Below, in pieces: positions 36,032-45,056 of a stretch of 64,000 nucleotides of DNA (position 1 is its first letter; each line of letters opens with the position of its first letter). Below the pieces are notes generated by a model. It did no database searches. It was not told where the DNA came from and saw nothing but the letters and a program-made list of their open reading frames with translations. The DNA is from Clostridium uliginosum (GTDB lineage: Bacteria > Bacillota > Clostridia > Clostridiales > Clostridiaceae), in contig NZ_FOMG01000004.1 of the NCBI RefSeq assembly GCF_900112485.1, forward strand, positions 1 through 64,000, read 5' to 3'. A program made the position numbers and the translations under genes.

Positions 36032-37729
36032 TTATATTATGCCTTCTATAGAGGTATCTTTAAGCAATTTTTTAATGATTGTTTCTGCTGGTAATGGTCG
36101 TCCACTATTTAATGCTTTTACTGCATTAGCTATAACTCTTATATCATATTGTGATGGATGAATTTCAGGTACTTTTTTATTAAGGTTAAGTACTTTATAG
36201 GTAGCCATAATTGCAGAACGTATAGAATATTCAACAGTAAAAACGCAGTCACCAGGAATTTCTGCAAACTGACCTAAAAATGCTAAGTTTTGTGATCCTT
36301 CCGGAACAACATCTGGACGATCGCCTTTGACTCTTGGCATAAATTGTGCAGTTATATATGGCATCATAGCAGAAATGACTTTATCTGTTTTCAAAATTTC
36401 AGGTATATCTTTTTCAAGTCCTAAATGATATAGAAGCTCTTTAAGAAGTTCTTCACTTGTACATTCTGTCATTTTCTTTTTAATATAGTTTCCTTCCTTA
36501 TCTAAAAGTAAGCCATATGCCCATAGAACAATAACGTCATCTGGTTGATCTGGAAAGTGTGGTTGACGATTACCTGTAATACTTAACAACCAATTAGAGT
36601 CTGTAATGGTGATGACACCACCTGTAACAGTTTTTCCTGAGTGAGGCTCATTTCCACTTAATTCACGAATCTTATCTACAAGTTTAGAATCTTTACATGT
36701 TATTGTGAATGATTCCCACTTCGAACGTTCTACATCACCACAAAAAACTTCAGGTTTCCCGAATGCTGGATCTTTTTCTGATATATTTTTCCAAAGGTTC
36801 CAAACTCCACCCAAATCTTTTCTCAATTTAGGAACTGTTTTGTTATCAGCATACTCAGAGCATTCTGTCATAGATCCATTTGTGACCATAACAATATCTG
36901 TAGGCTCGACATTAATTATTTCTTTTTTATTATCATGTATAATATGGATACCTGTAACAGTTTTTTCTTTATCTTTAATATCAATATCTAAATCAACTAC
37001 TTGTGTACCATAAGCAAATTGAACATTATTATCTTTTAAATATTTGCAAAGTGGTAAAATAAATGAATCATATTGATTGTATTTAGGGAAAATAAGTCCT
37101 TTCATTTTATTAAAACCTGGAAGTAAATGAATAAAACGATGCATATAACGTTTCATTTCTACAACACCATGCCAAGTCTCGAAAGCAAACATAGATCTCC
37201 AAAAAGACCAGAAATTTGTTTCAAAAAAACTTTGATCAAAAAATTGCTCTACAGTAGTATTTCCAAGTGCATCTTCTGTTGCAAGAAACAACTCTGTTAT
37301 TCTTTTCACATTTGTTGGGCTAAGTTCCATAGAATCAGAATTCTTTTTTTCACCACAGTTGTGAATCAATCTACATTTTGATATATTTGGATCATTATCA
37401 TTAAGTTCTTTAAATTCATCCAAAATTGAATAACCCGGATTTTCTAATGATGGAATGTCTGCGAACAGATCCCATGTACATTCATAATGTTCTTCCATTT
37501 CTCTACCACCACGAATGATGTAACCTGTTTCTGCATTTCCAGCACCATCCATTGCGCCACCTTCTATATTTAATTCCTCAAAAATCGTAATGTTTTTTCC
37601 ATCCATATGCCCATCACGAAGTAAATAAAAAGCAGCTGACAATGAGGCAATTCCCCCTCCTACCAAATATGCTTTTCGCTCTTTGATATTTTTTTGAGGT
37701 ATAGTATTATTTCTTTGATAATTTCCCAT
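36032..37729 (-). CDS. Oleate hydratase (MCRA family)
   Basis: FAD-dependent fatty-acid hydratase of 565 residues, adding water to the cis-9 double bond of oleic or linoleic acid to give 10-hydroxy acids. N-terminal FAD motif YLVGGGIASLSAAFYLLRDG, then ITIFEELNIEGGAMDG and GGREMEEHYECTWDLF, both typical of the MCRA family. Full length. In gut and host-associated bacteria it detoxifies unsaturated fatty acids. AAAGGATG precedes the ATG; a perfect 17-bp palindrome lies upstream and a TetR gene is divergent, suggesting fatty-acid-responsive control. The flanking inverted repeats hint at acquisition as a unit. Confidence 0.95.
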   Translation of the reverse strand: MGNYQRNNTIPQKNIKERKAYLVGGGIASLSAAFYLLRDGHMDGKNITIFEELNIEGGAMDGAGNAETGYIIRGGREMEEHYECTWDLFADIPSLENPGYSILDEFKELNDNDPNISKCRLIHNCGEKKNSDSMELSPTNVKRITELFLATEDALGNTTVEQFFDQSFFETNFWSFWRSMFAFETWHGVVEMKRYMHRFIHLLPGFNKMKGLIFPKYNQYDSFILPLCKYLKDNNVQFAYGTQVVDLDIDIKDKEKTVTGIHIIHDNKKEIINVEPTDIVMVTNGSMTECSEYADNKTVPKLRKDLGGVWNLWKNISEKDPAFGKPEVFCGDVERSKWESFTITCKDSKLVDKIRELSGNEPHSGKTVTGGVITITDSNWLLSITGNRQPHFPDQPDDVIVLWAYGLLLDKEGNYIKKKMTECTSEELLKELLYHLGLEKDIPEILKTDKVISAMMPYITAQFMPRVKGDRPDVVPEGSQNLAFLGQFAEIPGDCVFTVEYSIRSAIMATYKVLNLNKKVPEIHPSQYDIRVIANAVKALNSGRPLPAETIIKKLLKDTSIEGII

Positions 37730-37817
37730 AATTCATCATCCTTTCTTCTGTCTTGCGACTTCTTATTTACATTATATGTGTGGAATGCTATTATTATAAT
37801 ATCCAAGAATTCCCTTT

Positions 37818-37834
37818 TGAGACATACTGTCTCA
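37818..37834. promoter_or_regulatory. Perfect palindromic operator (TetR candidate)
   Basis: TGAGACA-TAC-TGTCTCA is an exact 7+3+7 dyad, 89 bases upstream of the oleate hydratase start and between it and the divergent TetR gene. The size and symmetry suit a TetR dimer. Confidence 0.6.
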
Positions 37835-37929
37835 CCTAATGTATTTTGTGTCTTATTAAGTGATTCTTAGGTTGTGGTGGAAGTTTGCTTATGATGAATA
37901 TTCTTGTTCACCTGAGCCTTAGAAAAATT

Positions 37930-37990
37930 TATCCAGGAGCCTGCAACCGTTATCCCCAACTTGTAAAAATAGGAGTGTTACGGATGCTAG
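37930..37990. repeat. Right inverted repeat flanking oleate hydratase
   Basis: Read on the minus strand it gives CTAGCATCCGTAACACTCCTA...ACAAGTTGGGG...TAACGGTTGCAGGCTCCTGG, matching the left copy at 35858-35940 in blocks. Confidence 0.55.
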
Positions 37991-38019
37991 CTATCATATA
38001 AAATAAGAAGGGAGAAATT

Positions 38020-38583
38020 ATGTCAAGTCCAGCAATTTCAAAAATGACCAAAGAACTTTTTGCAACGTCTCTAAAAAAATATATGAAAAGAAAGCCTCTT
38101 AATAAAATTACTATTCAAGAAATTGCACAAGATTGTGGACTTAATCGTCGTACTTTTTATAGGCACTTCAAAGATATTTATGATTTAGTAGAGTGGATTT
38201 ATCAAACTGAAATTGAAAATCAAATTAGTCAATATATAGATTTTCCTCATTGGAGAGATGCTCTTTTGGATCTTTTCAATTATTTTCTTTCCAATAAAGA
38301 AATCAGTCATTTTATCGTTAAAGTTTCAGACCATAAATATCTTGAACAATTTCTTTATGGTGCCATGATTAAATTCATACAACCTGTTATTGAAAAAGAA
38401 TCGTACACTTTAACATTATCCCAACATAAAAAGGATTTTTTATCTAATTTTTATGCACTTAGTTTTATCTCTATCCTCATCCAATGGATTGATCTAGGAA
38501 TGGAAGATACTCCTGATGAAATCGTTAAGAATATTTCATTGATTTTAAAAGGTAGTATTAGTCGTATTTTAGAGCCTTATTAA
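38020..38583 (+). CDS. TetR family regulator (DhaS-like), divergent from oleate hydratase
   Basis: 187-residue protein with a TetR helix-turn-helix (ITIQEIAQDCGLNRRTFYRHF) and a C-terminal domain of the DhaS/TetR_C type (DIYDLVEWIYQTEI). Because it is divergent from oleate hydratase with one perfect palindrome between them, it probably controls that gene. GGGAG precedes the ATG by 5 bases. Ligand unknown; a fatty acid is a reasonable guess. Confidence 0.85.
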   Translation: MSSPAISKMTKELFATSLKKYMKRKPLNKITIQEIAQDCGLNRRTFYRHFKDIYDLVEWIYQTEIENQISQYIDFPHWRDALLDLFNYFLSNKEISHFIVKVSDHKYLEQFLYGAMIKFIQPVIEKESYTLTLSQHKKDFLSNFYALSFISILIQWIDLGMEDTPDEIVKNISLILKGSISRILEPY

Positions 38584-38646
38584 AGCTTATAACATAGTTT
38601 TATTAGTCTTTCAAACTTTAAAAACTCTATAGTTTAATATGTAAAA

Positions 38647-38674
38647 AAATAGACTAGGAAGTCCTAGACTATTT
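38647..38674. repeat. Palindrome, family 4 (AAATAGACTAGGA)
   Basis: Exact 13-bp arms 38647-38659 and 38662-38674, followed by TAGTTATTT. A related unit lies at 41770. It sits between converging genes and may terminate transcription from both sides. Confidence 0.55.
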
Positions 38675-38892
38675 AGTTATTTATATTCAATATTATTGTA
38701 TTTAGTAATTTTTGTTTTCCTTAATATTCAACCACATTTTATTAATCTAGATTTATCCATATTATTTGTTATTTTCTCATCTTCATCATTTATGGCTTAA
38801 TAGTTAGAGAAGTTTAAATAATCTTCAATTCCATAAGATAGTCCATTTTGTACGCTTACATATATTATTGCCTTTTCTATCGATTTTGTTTT

Positions 38893-39981
38893 CTATATAA
38901 TATTATTAATTTTATATATGAGACTTGTTCGATTGTTAACTTGCATCTTTTTAAATATATTCTCCATATGTGTTTTTACAGTATGGCAACTTATAAATAA
39001 CCTTTGTGAGATTTCTTTGTTGCTCAAACCTTTGAAAACAAGATTTATAACTTCCATTTCTCTATTAGTTAAATTATAATTAAAAACAATTCTATCAAAG
39101 GTTTTATCATCATTTGATACTTCTTTAGTTATATAAACATACATAAGTGATTCTAAGCCAGTAAAAGCATCTGACACTATGGATGAAACTATCTTAAAGC
39201 TGTAACTATTCATAGTAGTATATAGAAAAGATGAAGAATCCTCTTTTTTAAATTGACATTCCAAAAATACTTTATCTATTACATGTTGAATGGGGTTTAA
39301 ACATGTTTTATCGCTTAGTATATCTAAACAAAAATCTGTAGCAATATTATTAGAATAAATTATAGAATAGCTATTATTTAAAACAGCTATTCCTATAGGA
39401 GCCTCTAATGTCATATCTTTTAAAAATTCTTGTTCATATGATACTTTATTTAGTTGAATATAATTATTAAAAGCATTAGAAATAAATCCACTAAGTTTTT
39501 CTAAAATCAAAATATCCTTTGATGTAAAATTTCCTAAATCCTTAGGATTAAAAACACCTATTCCTCCTAGCAAATCCTTTCCTCTCCTTAAAGGCATTGC
39601 AATTTCATAATACAAATTATCCAAACACAAAAAATCTCTATAATACTCAGTATTCTAAAATTGGTTGTATGGCATTATGTCTGTTATTGATATAACATTT
39701 TTTTGAAATATTAGGTTAGGTTCTTTTACTGGATGAAAAATATCTGTACTGTGGTAATAGTTTAGATAGTTTTTAGTTAAGGTAGGATTTATGTTAGTAG
39801 ATACTGGATTTGTAAAACTTCCCTTTTCATCGGCTAAAAAGAATGTTAGATGATTATACCCAAAAAAATCAGAAAGATTCATAAGTATTGTACTTCTAAA
39901 ATTAGTTCGTATGTTTTGAACTTGAGTTGCAAATTCAAATATTTTTTCATAGTCTTCTTTGTTAAGCTGCGACTTAATCAT
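38893..39981 (-). pseudogene. LuxR-family regulator interrupted by one in-frame stop
   Basis: Two open frames, 39655-39981 and 38893-39630, lie in the same reading frame and are separated only by a TAG at 39655-39657 followed by eight sense codons (NTEYYRDF). Joined, they make about 361 residues: an N-terminal GAF-like/PAS-like sensor region and a C-terminal LuxR helix-turn-helix (LTNREMEVINLVFKGLSNKE; HTVKTHMENIFKKM). The frame is otherwise intact, so this is either a recent nonsense mutation or a stop that is read through. The stop splits the sensor part and leaves a second ATG-less fragment with the DNA-binding domain. It is divergent from the SDR gene at 40265, its likely former target. 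Confidence 0.8.
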
Positions 39982-40034
39982 GAAACTATCATTCCCTTCA
40001 TTTTGTTCTAATGCTATGTATATTTAAAAGTTAC

Positions 40035-40119
40035 TTAAGTATATGAAATACACTAACAAGTCAGTATGACACAAAATAGACTAGCTGACTTACTTGTTAT
40101 TTTTTTTGAATATCCCTTA
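40035..40119. mobile_element. Family 1 palindromic element, complete copy
   Basis: Ends TTAAGTATATGAAATACACT and TTTTTTGAATATCCCTTA around AACAAGTCAGTATGACACAA and CTGACTTACTTGTTATT. It lies in the promoter region shared by the LuxR pseudogene and the SDR gene. Confidence 0.6.
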
Positions 40120-40264
40120 TTATTATATATCAAATTATATTTATACGATAGAAAATAGGTAAAAAGTATTAGATGTTTTAATAAACTTCACCCATTTTAC
40201 CCATAGATATTAATTATAGAATTTGCAATAATTTAATTAGAGACTGAAGAAAGGATGTGCAATA

Positions 40265-41065
40265 ATGTATAAAAATATGGAAGGTCAAATTGCAGTTATA
40301 ACAGGCGGGGGTTCAGGTATAGGACGTGATATCTGTATAGAATTTGCTAAATGTGGTGTTAAAGTTATGGTTACTGGAAGAAGAGAATCTAACATCAACG
40401 AAACAAAAAAGTTAATTGAGGATTTAAATGGATATGCCGAAACCTATAAAATGGATGTTTCTAATAAAGAAAATGTAGAGAGTGTATTTGAAGAAATATA
40501 TAATAAACATGGTAAAATTGATATTCTTATAAATAATGCAGGACTTTCAACACCTCCTACATTTTGCACTAACATGTCAGACAGTGATTGGGATGGGCTT
40601 ATAAAGACTCATCTATATGGAGCTTTTTATTGTTCAAGAGCATGTTCTAAATTTATGAAAAATAATAACTATGGAAGAATTGTAAATATGTCATCCATTG
40701 CAGGTGTATTTGGTTTTGTAGGAAATATTAATTATTCTACTGCTAAAACAGCACTAGTTGGTTTTACTTATTCATTAGCTAAGGAGCTAGGACAATATGG
40801 AATAACAGTGAATGCAATCCAACCTGGAATTATAAGAACTTCTATGACTGAAAGAGCATTGGATGCTTTGGAAGTAAAATTTGCTAATGAAACACCTTTA
40901 AAAAGAATTGGCGAGCCAAAAGATATTGCTTCAGCAGCTTCATTCTTCTGTAGTCCTAATTCAGGATTTATTACAGGTGTGATAATGAGAGTTGATGGAG
41001 GATATATTCTAAATTCAGGAATGGATCTTCTTATGATGCAAACGTGCTCTGGTGAACAAGAATAA
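40265..41065 (+). CDS. SDR family NAD(P)-dependent oxidoreductase (FabG-like)
   Basis: 266-residue short-chain dehydrogenase. Cofactor motif TGGGSGIGRD, NNAG, catalytic Ser (MSSIAG) and YSTAK are all present and correctly spaced; VDGGYILNSG near the end is typical of SDR C-termini. An Arg-Arg after the second strand (VTGRRES) suggests NADP(H). Alone except for the divergent LuxR gene, so the substrate is unknown: a keto acid, sugar or hydroxysteroid is possible. AAAGGATG lies 7 bases before the ATG. Confidence 0.9.
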   Translation: MYKNMEGQIAVITGGGSGIGRDICIEFAKCGVKVMVTGRRESNINETKKLIEDLNGYAETYKMDVSNKENVESVFEEIYNKHGKIDILINNAGLSTPPTFCTNMSDSDWDGLIKTHLYGAFYCSRACSKFMKNNNYGRIVNMSSIAGVFGFVGNINYSTAKTALVGFTYSLAKELGQYGITVNAIQPGIIRTSMTERALDALEVKFANETPLKRIGEPKDIASAASFFCSPNSGFITGVIMRVDGGYILNSGMDLLMMQTCSGEQE

Positions 41066-41177
41066 GACAAAGAGTCTCGTCATTTGACCTGATTCCAGTT
41101 TCTATTATTATTTTCCAGCCTACACAAAAGCACGACCAACAATAATATTGATTTGATATATCAAATCAACTCATAAT

Positions 41178-41214
41178 AAAATAAGCTAGAGTGTCTAAAA
41201 CTCTAGCTTATTTT
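41178..41214. terminator. Bidirectional terminator
   Basis: 14-bp perfect stem AAAATAAGCTAGAG/CTCTAGCTTATTTT with flanking A and T runs, between the converging SDR gene and the gene at 41228. Confidence 0.8.
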
Positions 41215-41227
41215 ATTTGTAATGGGA

Positions 41228-41533
41228 CTAAAATTCGTATCCATATTCCTTAAGTTTATCCCTACATACATTCATATCTTCCTCAGTAAATAGTTCTTTA
41301 TATTTATCATTTAGCACTAGTGCTTCTACTGACAAATCTAACCTATGACATTCCCATAACCTAACAAAACCATCTGTTCCTCCATTCTTACTTATAAGCT
41401 TCTTTGCAGTCTTTAATCCACCTTGATTAAGTAACATTTCTCTAAGTCTTGTTGGCTTATAATTACATTGAATCTCTGCTTCTTTATATATTCTAAGCAT
41501 ATCATTGTATAAATCTAATTCTAATTGACTCAT
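41228..41533 (-). CDS. Hypothetical protein, 101 residues
   Basis: Small, soluble, probably helical protein (MSQLELDLYNDMLRIYKEAE..., LWECHRLDLSVEALVLNDKY). Similar C-terminal stretches occur in other Firmicute hypothetical proteins as I recall, but I cannot name the family. GGGG precedes the ATG. Single gene with a terminator beyond the stop. Confidence 0.6.
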   Translation of the reverse strand: MSQLELDLYNDMLRIYKEAEIQCNYKPTRLREMLLNQGGLKTAKKLISKNGGTDGFVRLWECHRLDLSVEALVLNDKYKELFTEEDMNVCRDKLKEYGYEF

Positions 41534-41639
41534 AAATCCCCATCCCTTATAAACTTATTTATAACATCTCATGAACTATTGATATTATATGTGAACTATT
41601 ATTTAAGTCTTATGCCTTTTTCCTTATTTATATATCTAA

Positions 41640-41675
41640 TAGCTTTATATTAATAGCTTTATATTAATAGCATGA
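41640..41675. repeat. Tandem 18-bp direct repeat
   Basis: AATAGCTTTATATTAATAGC-type 18-bp unit occurs twice in succession upstream of the 101-residue gene. Confidence 0.4.
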
Positions 41676-41769
41676 GAATATTCTTCTATTTTTAGTGGTT
41701 ATTATATCAATTTTACCATATTATGTAATTATATGTAAAGTTTTAAACACTTATTGTTGAATACATAAA

Positions 41770-41797
41770 AAAATAGACTAAGAATTCTAACCTATTT
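41770..41797. repeat. Palindrome, family 4
   Basis: AAATAGACTAAGAA and TTCTAACCTATTT pair, resembling the unit at 38647. It lies 11 bases past the stop of the next gene (minus strand) and may terminate it. Confidence 0.45.
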
Positions 41798-41807
41798 AGT
41801 TATAGCT

Positions 41808-42590
41808 TCATCTAGCAGCATAAGAATTGTAATATTCGCCCATTATACTTACAGATTTAATTGCCATTCCATTATCTAAAACTAAAATAAATATTTCTTC
41901 AAATGATTCACACTCATTGTCCTTAAACTCATACGCCTTATATATATTAATCAATTTATTAATTCCTTGTTCTGTCTTACAAAACTCATCAAATTCACTG
42001 CTCTTTTCATATAAAGTTAATGCTGTCTGAATAATATTCATATATTTTTCTTCAATAAAAACTACTTTTTTTACATCTTTATTTTCCTCTTTAAATTTCT
42101 TCAGCCTCTCATCACTTATATTTTTTAACAATACTTTTTTGTTCTTTGTATGGCTCTCCTTTACTAGTTTAGGTCTCTCATGATACTTTTTGTACCACTC
42201 CTTTGAACTAACTATACCATTCTTATTGTATAAGTCTTTAAGTAATTCTAGTTCATTCTTATTTACCTCAATAAACCTATATCCTGGAACATTTATTCCA
42301 AACTCCTTTAAAATATGATACTTACCATCTATATACTTTGCTAATATCCAATTACTTTGTATTACTTCTTCTGTGTGAGCTAAAAGACAATGCTTACTTC
42401 CGTGAGTTACAAAATTCCAATGATCTGATATCCTTAAGCTTCCTTCTGGTTTATAGTCCCAAGTAATTCCAGGTACATTATAATAAGTTGAGCTATATGG
42501 GCTTTTATTAATATACCCAAACTTATTAATTTCCTCTAATACTTCCTTTGGTGTTATCTTCGCTCTTTGTGGTAATAATATTTTCTTCAT
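41808..42590 (-). CDS. Hypothetical protein, 260 residues
   Basis: No recognised domain. Soluble, Lys/Glu-rich, with an aromatic opening (YSSTYYNVPGITWDYKPEGS, HWNFVTHGSKHCLLAHTEEV) and a long helical middle (KESHTKNKKVLLKNISDERL). Start placed at the ATG at 42590 because AGGAG lies 7 bases before it; the frame extends to 42641, but that extra part lies in a family 1 palindromic element. Single gene. Confidence 0.6.
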   Translation of the reverse strand: MKKILLPQRAKITPKEVLEEINKFGYINKSPYSSTYYNVPGITWDYKPEGSLRISDHWNFVTHGSKHCLLAHTEEVIQSNWILAKYIDGKYHILKEFGINVPGYRFIEVNKNELELLKDLYNKNGIVSSKEWYKKYHERPKLVKESHTKNKKVLLKNISDERLKKFKEENKDVKKVVFIEEKYMNIIQTALTLYEKSSEFDEFCKTEQGINKLINIYKAYEFKDNECESFEEIFILVLDNGMAIKSVSIMGEYYNSYAAR

Positions 42591-42609
42591 AGCTATTCTC
42601 CTAACTACT

Positions 42610-42673
42610 TTAAGCATATTAAGACAAAATATACGTTGCATCTTTGACTTGTTATTTTCTTTAATATGCCTTA
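42610..42673. mobile_element. Family 1 palindromic element, short copy
   Basis: TTAAGCATATTAAGACAAAAT and TGACTTGTTATTTTCTTTAA form the ends, around ATACGTTGCATC. It is directly upstream of the gene at 42590 and contains the non-conserved N-terminal extension of that open frame. Confidence 0.6.
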
Positions 42674-42815
42674 TGTGAATAGTATGTGTATTTAAAACAT
42701 AAAATTACTCTATTAAATTTTTTCTAGTTTTATATAATACAAAAGAGACTTGTGATATCAAGCCTCTTTAACTATTTTTTATATTTTTACTTTTTAATAT
42801 TACCTTACTGTATAT

Positions 42816-44174
42816 CTAATAACTTAATTGTATTCTTTCTTTAATCACTCTTATATCTGCTTTTTCTTCTTCACTTAAATTTGAAATAACTTTATTAAGT
42901 TGATTATGCCAGTCTTTTTCCTCTTCTTTTTCTAAACTTAAATCAGATAGATATTTTGATAAAAGAATAATCTCCATTTTGGATAAGTTTCTAAAGTACT
43001 TATTATATTCATCTTCAAATAAACATTCAGCATCTAACATATCCCTCAAATCTTCTAAACTATTAATATTATTTTGAATTAATATTATTTTCTCTTCAAT
43101 TGTAGAACATTCTCTAATTTTCTCAGTTAATTTTCTAAATACAGAGTTACTTAATTTCTCTTTGTCTATATATTCAATTATTTCATTATTCTTATTCTCA
43201 TTAAAAGATAAAAAGACAGTTTCTAATTTATTTAGTTTAATGCTTTCATATATTAAAGAAGTTATTTTCATTGTAGCCTTATTAATATAATCTACTAATG
43301 TTTTATTTTTAACCTCTAAAATTTCACAGCAGATTTTTGAATAGTTTAATAATTCTCCTTGTAATTCCTCTAACGATAATTTTCTAAGATTATTTTTTAT
43401 CTGTTGTCTATCAATACTATTAATATTAAGATTTGTAGAAGATTTACCACAAATCATTGAACCTAATGAATTAATCAATACTAGCTCAAATATATTAATT
43501 AGTAATACTTCATTTTCCTTATCATAACCATTTAATAATTCCTTTATTTCAGTAGCATAGAAGTTCTGACAAAACTTATTTTCTATGGTCAATATCTCTA
43601 AGTAATTGTATATATACTCAACACCTGTATAGTTCATATTATCAATACAAAGTTGATAATCTATTGATCCTGGTGTTTCGTGAGCTGAAAAAAAATCATC
43701 ATATTCCTTAAAGAATAATAAAATTCCATAATCTATAGTATCGTTGTATGAATAATTATTAACATTAAGCTTATTTTCTTGAATTCCTTCTAATAGTTTT
43801 TTACTATCTAATATTTTTTTCTTTATTAAATCATGACCATCTTTAAACATATCAAATAAACTTCTAGTTTTTAAACCTTCAATTATCATATCTATGTTTT
43901 CTAAAGATTTCAAATAAATTCCTATTGTATAATCAATACTTTGTAAAATGTTTTCAGCTAATTCTACCATAACTGAACTACTTTCATCTTTTGTATAATA
44001 TTTCAATTGTGTCCTTAATACTTCCACTCTTTCATATGATAGTTTTTTTAAAAACTTATCATCTAAAAGTTTTTCTTCATAGGAATATTCCAAAATATCT
44101 TTTAAAAACCTATCCTCACTAAAGTTTACTTTTGAAATAGATTTATATTTTTCAATAGATTTATCATCACTCAT
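42816..44174 (-). CDS. DUF6179-like protein, 452 residues
   Basis: Long, strongly helical, acidic cytosolic protein with no catalytic motif visible (LENIDMIIEGLKTRSLFDMF, SKMEIILLSKYLSDLSLE). I recognise the layout as DUF6179, usually found next to DUF6323, as here: it begins 7 bases after the upstream gene stops. The pair is likely one functional unit but its role is not known. AAAGGATT precedes the ATG. Confidence 0.7.
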   Translation of the reverse strand: MSDDKSIEKYKSISKVNFSEDRFLKDILEYSYEEKLLDDKFLKKLSYERVEVLRTQLKYYTKDESSSVMVELAENILQSIDYTIGIYLKSLENIDMIIEGLKTRSLFDMFKDGHDLIKKKILDSKKLLEGIQENKLNVNNYSYNDTIDYGILLFFKEYDDFFSAHETPGSIDYQLCIDNMNYTGVEYIYNYLEILTIENKFCQNFYATEIKELLNGYDKENEVLLINIFELVLINSLGSMICGKSSTNLNINSIDRQQIKNNLRKLSLEELQGELLNYSKICCEILEVKNKTLVDYINKATMKITSLIYESIKLNKLETVFLSFNENKNNEIIEYIDKEKLSNSVFRKLTEKIRECSTIEEKIILIQNNINSLEDLRDMLDAECLFEDEYNKYFRNLSKMEIILLSKYLSDLSLEKEEEKDWHNQLNKVISNLSEEEKADIRVIKERIQLSY

Positions 44175-44180
44175 ATACTA

Positions 44181-44648
44181 TCAATCCTTTTCATTATCAA
44201 GATTCATATAATCTTTAACGCCATTTCTTATATTATCAGCAATTTTATATAACACTTTTCCTTCTAGTAGCTCCAATGATCCCTGGCAATAGTTATCGAA
44301 GAACTCCTTCATTATTTCTATTAATTCATCATCACTTATATAGTCTAATGTCTCATTTTTATAATTATAAAAAATCTCTACAAGTTCGTTTACTGTATCA
44401 CTGTAATTGTATTGTGATATAAATGGTGAATCACAAAAGCTCATTATAATTTTATTTATTATTTCACCATTAAACTCTATTCTTCCACTTTTGTTTAGTG
44501 CTACTTTTCTTGTATTGATAAGTTCTTTTATGTCTTCTTCACATAACTTTAATCCATATTCACTTGCATATTCATTACACTTTAATACATCATTAAATAT
44601 TTGCTTTTCTGGTAGATTATCTTCAAATAACATTATAGAATTTTTCAT
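44181..44648 (-). CDS. DUF6323-like protein, 155 residues
   Basis: Small, mostly helical, acidic protein (NDVLKCNEYASEYGLKLCEEDIKELI). Matches the DUF6323 pattern that precedes DUF6179 genes in clostridia. ATG at 44648 chosen over the TTG at 44666 because AAGGGAAG lies 7 bases before it. A near-consensus promoter lies at 44729-44757, so the pair should be expressed in vegetative cells. Function unknown. Confidence 0.7.
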   Translation of the reverse strand: MKNSIMLFEDNLPEKQIFNDVLKCNEYASEYGLKLCEEDIKELINTRKVALNKSGRIEFNGEIINKIIMSFCDSPFISQYNYSDTVNELVEIFYNYKNETLDYISDDELIEIMKEFFDNYCQGSLELLEGKVLYKIADNIRNGVKDYMNLDNEKD

Positions 44649-44728
44649 TTTTAAACTTCCCTTCAAAAAAGTATTGACTTTTAGTTTTCAATGTGTTATA
44701 CTTAAATTATACATGTTAATATAAGTAT

Positions 44729-44757
44729 ATTGTATCATTGGCAAGTACTATTGTCAA
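44729..44757 (-). promoter_or_regulatory. Near-consensus promoter of the DUF6323/DUF6179 operon
   Basis: -35 TTGACA (44752-44757), exactly 17 bases, -10 TACAAT (44729-44734). An imperfect dyad around GTTATACTT/AAGTATA lies downstream of the -10 and could be an operator. Confidence 0.7.
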
Positions 44758-44875
44758 TGTGTTTTACTTTTGGAAGTATCTTGTTTTTTGAAGATACTTT
44801 TTTATTTGGAAAATAAAAAATCCACAATTTAATGTGAATTTATTAATAGAGGCCAAGATTGACCTTTAAAATAGA

Positions 44876-44920
44876 AAAAGGAATACTTAAAGCTTTTATA
44901 TTGCTTTAAATATTCCTTTT
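44876..44920 (-). terminator. Terminator of the kinase-DUF1349 gene
   Basis: AAAAGGAATACTTAAAGC pairs with 44903-44920 almost perfectly; TTTTTCTATTTT follows on the minus strand. Confidence 0.75.
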
Positions 44921-45056
44921 CTTTATTTCACAGGTTCTATCTTTATATTTTTGTTCCTTTTGTAATACCATATGAGATAAAGTAATATAAAAATCCTGTT
45001 CTTTTTTTGTTTTTTAATACTTTTTTAAATAACTTTTAAATCGTAATATGAGTATT

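Noticed and set aside
41808..44648. A defence island formed by the hypothetical genes
   Set aside because: No nuclease, helicase, NTPase or TIR-type motif is visible, and the DUF6323/DUF6179 pair occurs in ordinary clostridial contexts as far as I know.
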